Assembly: GCA_964017235.1 (NCBI GenBank) | Contig: OZ024930.1 | Coordinates: 30,694,614 to 30,758,613 of the forward strand | Length of the DNA: 64,000 nt | DNA from: Sabellastarte sp. h YS-2021 | Taxonomy: Eukaryota > Annelida > Polychaeta > Sabellida > Sabellidae | Reading direction: 5' to 3' | In this document: piece after piece, positions 61,801 to 64,000 of the stretch | How the letters are laid out: each line of letters begins with the position of its first letter | Numbering within the stretch: the first letter of the stretch is position 1 | Notes under the pieces: model-generated | What the model was told of the DNA's origin: nothing | The model's database searches: none | What the model saw: the letters and a program-made list of their open reading frames with translations, nothing else | Translations under genes and position numbers: made by a program

Positions 61801-64000
61801 TGGAGATAGCCAATTTTTTTCAAATTAATCATTCACCTACTTTTGGGAGAGCTTTCACTTGGTGAAGTTTCAGACCCATAGCTAATTACTCACCTACTCA
61901 AAATGAGTAAATGCGAATTATCTCTAAAAGTATTGTAGATAGCCAATTTTTCTCAAATAACTCATTCACCTACTTTTGGGAGAGCTTTCACATGGTGAAG
62001 TTTCAGACCCATAGCTAATTATTTACCTACTCAAAATGAGTAAATGCAAATTATCTGTAAAAGTATTGCGGATACCCAATTTTTATCAAATAACTCATTC
62101 ATCTACTTGTGGGAGAGCTTTCACATGGTGAAGTTTCAGACCCATAGCTAATTACTCACCTACTCAAAATGAGTAAATGCGAATTATCTCTAAAAGTATT
62201 GCAGATAGCCAATTTTTCTCAAATAAATCATTCACCTACTTTTGGGAGAGCTTTCATTTGGTGAAGTTTCAGACCCATAGCTAATTACTCACCTACTCAA
62301 AATGAGTAAATGCGAATTATCTCTAAAAATATTGCAGATAGCCATTTTTCTCAAATTAATCATTCACCTACTTTTGGGAGAGCTTTCACTTGGTGAAGTT
62401 TCAGACCCATAGCTAATTACTCACCTACTCAAAATGAGTAAATGCGAATTATCTCTAAAAGTATTGCAGATAGCCAATTTTTCTCAAATAACTCATTCAC
62501 CTACTTTTGGGAGAGCTTTCACTTGGTGAAGTTTCAGACCCATAGCTAATTACTCACCTACTCAAAATGAGTAAATGCGAATTATCTCTAAAAGTATTGC
62601 AGATAGCCAATTTTTCTCAAATAACTCATTCACCTACTTTTGGCAGAGCTTTCACTTGGTGAAGTTTCAGACCCATAGCTAATTACTCACCTACTGAAAA
62701 TGAGTAAATGTGAATTATCTCTAAAAGTATTGCAGATAGCCAATTTTTCTCAAATAACTCATTCACCTACTTTTGGGAGAGCTTTCACTTGGTGAAGTTT
62801 CAGACCCATAGCTAATTACTCACCTACTCAAAATGAGTAAATGCGAATTATCTCTAAAAGTATTGTAGATAGCCAATTTTTCTCAAATAACTCATTCACC
62901 TACTTTTGGCAGAGCTTTCACTTGGTGAAGTTTCAGACCCATAGCTAATTACTCACCTACTGAAAATGAGTAAATGTGAATTATCTCTAAAAGTATTGCA
63001 GATAGCCAATTTTTCTCAAATAACTCATTCACCTACTTTTGGGAGAGCTTTCACTTGGTGAAGTTTCAGACCCATAGCTAATTACTCACCCACTCAAAAT
63101 GAGTAAATGCAAATTATCTCTAAAAGTATTGCAGATAGCCAATTTTTCTCAAATCACTCATTCACCTACTTTTGGGAGAGCTTTCACATGGTGAAGTTTC
63201 AGACCCATAGCTAATTACTCACCTACTCAAAATGAGTAAATGCGAATTATCTCTAAAAGTATTGCAGATAGCCAATTTTTCTCAAATAACTCATTCACCT
63301 ACTTTTGGGAGGGCTTTCACTCTGTGAAGTTTCAGACCCATAGCTAATTACTCACCTACTCAAAATGAGTAAATGCGAATTATCTCTAAAAGTATTGGAG
63401 ATAGCCAATTTTTTTCAAATTAATCATTCACCTACTTTTGGGAGAGCTTTCACTTGGTGAAGTTTCAGACCCATAGCTAATTACTCACCTACTCAAAATG
63501 AGTAAATGCGAATTATCTCTAAAAGTATTGTAGATAGCCAATTTTTCTCAAATAACTCATTCACCTACTTTTGGGAGAGCTTTCACATGGTGAAGTTTCA
63601 GACCCATAGCTAATTATTTACCTACTCAAAATGAGTAAATGCGAATTATCTGTAAAAGTATTGCGGATATCCAATTTTTATCAAATAACTCATTCATCTA
63701 CTTGTGGGAGAGCTTTCACATGGTGAAGTTTCAGACCCATAGCTAATTACTCACCTACTCAAAATGAGTAAATGCGAATTATCTCTAAAAGTATTGCAGA
63801 TAGCCAATTTTTCTCAAATAAATCATTCACCTACTTTTGGGAGAGCTTTCATTTGGTGAAGTTTCAGACCCATAGCTAATTACTCACCTACTCAAAATGA
63901 GTAAATGCGAATTATCTCTAAAAATATTGCAGATAGCCATTTTTCTCAAATTAATCATTCACCTACTTTTGGGAGAGCTTTCACTTGGTGAAGTTTCAGA
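58878..64000. repeat. 12-monomer higher-order repeat domain (1,595 bp) at the right edge of the window
   Basis: The private ATTGGAGATAG variant occurs at about 60207, 61802 and 63397, and GCGGATA monomers at 60473, 62068 and 63663, each exactly 1,595 bp apart. The monomer order between them is the same. The domain continues past the window. Its left limit is approximate. Confidence 0.85.

Larger units (their letters stand above)
17936..64000. repeat. 133-bp satellite DNA array, ~346 head-to-tail monomers, runs off the window
   Basis: The monomer is 133 bp with about 35% GC, and starts GAGAGCTTTCACTTGGTGAAG. It continues through CAGACCCATAGCTAATTACT, CACCTACTCAAAATGAGTAA, ATGCGAATTATCTCTAAAAG, TATTGCAGATAGCCAATTTT and CTCAAATAACTCATTCACCT to ACTTTTGG. 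Consecutive GAGAG starts at 18736 and 18869 give the exact period. All copies share one orientation, and I found no insertion of other sequence in 46 kb. Length variants are 132 bp (CCATTTTTCTC, one base lost), 130 bp (CACTTGAAG, three bases lost), a +2 form (GAGCTTTTTCAC at about 42752, 45805, 51901 and 54955) and a -4 form at about 21301. The first two or three monomers are the most diverged. Every frame normally contains stops; it is non-coding. Confidence 0.98.

Noticed and set aside
17936..64000. CRISPR array
   Set aside because: The repeat is a contiguous 133-bp unit with no unique spacers; it is a eukaryotic satellite and no cas genes are present.

Overview
The window looks like nuclear DNA of an invertebrate animal, most plausibly a mollusc (bivalve-like). 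It is AT-rich and gene-poor. It carries one intron-split animal gene, several DNA transposons and MITEs, a LINE scrap, a tRNA-derived SINE and very long tandem repeats. Nothing bacterial is visible (no operons, no ribosome binding sites). The species assignment is inference; the repeat and gene structures are read directly.

Layout. (1) 1-4810 holds no convincing gene but three inverted-repeat elements: a TA-flanked MITE at 669-883, a foldback element at 1201-1881 and a TA-flanked TIR element at 2184-2797. (2) 4811-14580 holds five in-frame exons (plus a tentative sixth at 15127-15189) of a brambleberry/KAR5/GEX1-family nuclear-fusion gene on the + strand. All four joins are consistent with phase-1 introns. 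The last exons and the stop codon are not found. The introns are loaded with insertions. Intron 1 contains a complete 4,185-bp transposon (6093-10277) with terminal inverted repeats and a perfect 8-bp target duplication, carrying a decayed MULE/ZSWIM-type transposase gene with a PHD finger on the - strand. Intron 3 contains a hAT-like MITE (11557-12027) and a minisatellite of about 42 bp that repeats the splice-acceptor region. Intron 4 contains a repeat of about 146 bp rich in nuclear-receptor-type half sites. (3) 15190-15936 holds a LINE reverse-transcriptase remnant and a SINE with a perfect 13-bp target duplication. (4) 16490-17935 is an array of a unit of about 170 bp containing near-palindromic ATGGCGGCCAT motifs. 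(5) 17936-64000 is one uninterrupted head-to-tail satellite array of a 133-bp monomer, about 346 copies, running off the window.

The satellite is the dominant feature (72% of the window). Linked monomer variants define higher-order repeats that change along the array: 6-mer (797 bp), 21-mer and 15-mer (2,788 and 1,990 bp), 10-mer (1,326 bp) and 12-mer (1,595 bp). A very recent tandem duplication of about 9.15 kb (39.67-48.69 kb and 48.69-57.84 kb) differs at only about ten positions that I could spot plus one monomer. The first monomers at the left edge are the most diverged, as expected at a satellite boundary.

The most interesting points are a karyogamy gene whose 3' part is either across or beyond a 46-kb satellite, hAT-like transposon ends enclosing a MULE/ZSWIM-like gene, the nested higher-order organisation of the satellite, and a possible common module of about 50 bp shared by the neighbouring repeat families.
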